Shown here in pieces: positions 62,664 through 64,000 of a stretch of 64,000 bases of DNA (position 1 is the stretch's first letter; each line of letters starts with the position of its first letter). Where the stretch lies: NCBI RefSeq assembly GCF_000817735.3, contig NZ_JTJC03000001.1, positions 505,710-569,709 on the forward strand, written 5' to 3'. The notes under the pieces are model-generated. The model searched no databases and had not been told where the DNA came from. It saw only the letters and a list, made by a program, of their open reading frames with translations. The stretch comes from Scytonema millei VB511283. Its GTDB lineage: Bacteria; Cyanobacteriota; Cyanobacteriia; Cyanobacteriales; Chroococcidiopsidaceae. The translations under genes and the position numbers were made by a program.

Positions 62664-64000
<1,337 letters not shown>

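Overview
The window is chromosomal DNA from a cyanobacterium. The signs are the split RNA polymerase beta-prime genes (rpoC1 and rpoC2), a CbiG-CobJ fusion, the crtP-crtB carotenoid pair, a SelD fused to a pyridine-nucleotide oxidoreductase, many DUF families centred on cyanobacteria, and very frequent GCGATCGC (HIP1) octamers. The repeat content (28-bp palindromes, fold-back elements, heptamer tandem repeats) suits a large-genome filamentous or Chroococcidiopsis-like lineage. That placement is inference; the genus cannot be fixed from this sequence alone.

Layout. 1-7.5 kb: 3' end of rpoB, then rpoC1 and rpoC2, closed by a bidirectional terminator. 7.5-17.7 kb: HtrA-type protease, an InrS/CsoR-like metal sensor, a methyltransferase, CbiG-CobJ, a small membrane protein, a UbiB/ABC1 kinase and an M1 aminopeptidase with HEAT repeats. 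18-20.4 kb: small accessory genes, namely an unknown 211-aa protein, a HicA-like toxin overlapping a DUF4926 gene head to head, a coupled pair of small membrane proteins, and DUF1232. 20.6-30.8 kb: a divergent transketolase/phosphoketolase-like enzyme, a CYP110-like P450, DUF2993, purU, a candidate 6S RNA (about 26.9-27.14 kb), thioredoxin, fabG, and a CIRCE-controlled groEL without groES. 30.8-41.3 kb: oxidoreductase-SelD fusion, EamA exporter coupled to Ada, a small protein coupled to an HNH nuclease, DUF3611, a PD-(D/E)XK nuclease, a phosphohexomutase, LapA-like, PsiE and DUF4168 proteins.

41.3-56 kb is the most distinctive block and appears to be a cell-surface and signalling locus. It holds a TPR-CHAT protease-like protein, two very large two-partner-secretion exoproteins, a DUF928 protein and a CHASE2-Ser/Thr kinase. 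A CRP-like palindrome lies between the second exoprotein and the DUF928 gene. A MazE-like antitoxin with an 8-codon remnant of its MazF toxin sits between the exoproteins. A 69-aa peptide with a textbook double-glycine leader follows the kinase. 56.5-64 kb returns to housekeeping genes: polA, an alpha/beta hydrolase, malQ, crtB and the 3' end of crtP.

Across the window, palindromic and heptamer repeats lie not only between genes but also in frame inside at least five proteins (CbiG-CobJ, PepN, oxidoreductase-SelD, TPR-CHAT, PolA). There they encode recurring peptides such as GAQPCAPT, and in one case a stop codon. I saw no tRNA or rRNA gene, CRISPR array or complete insertion sequence.
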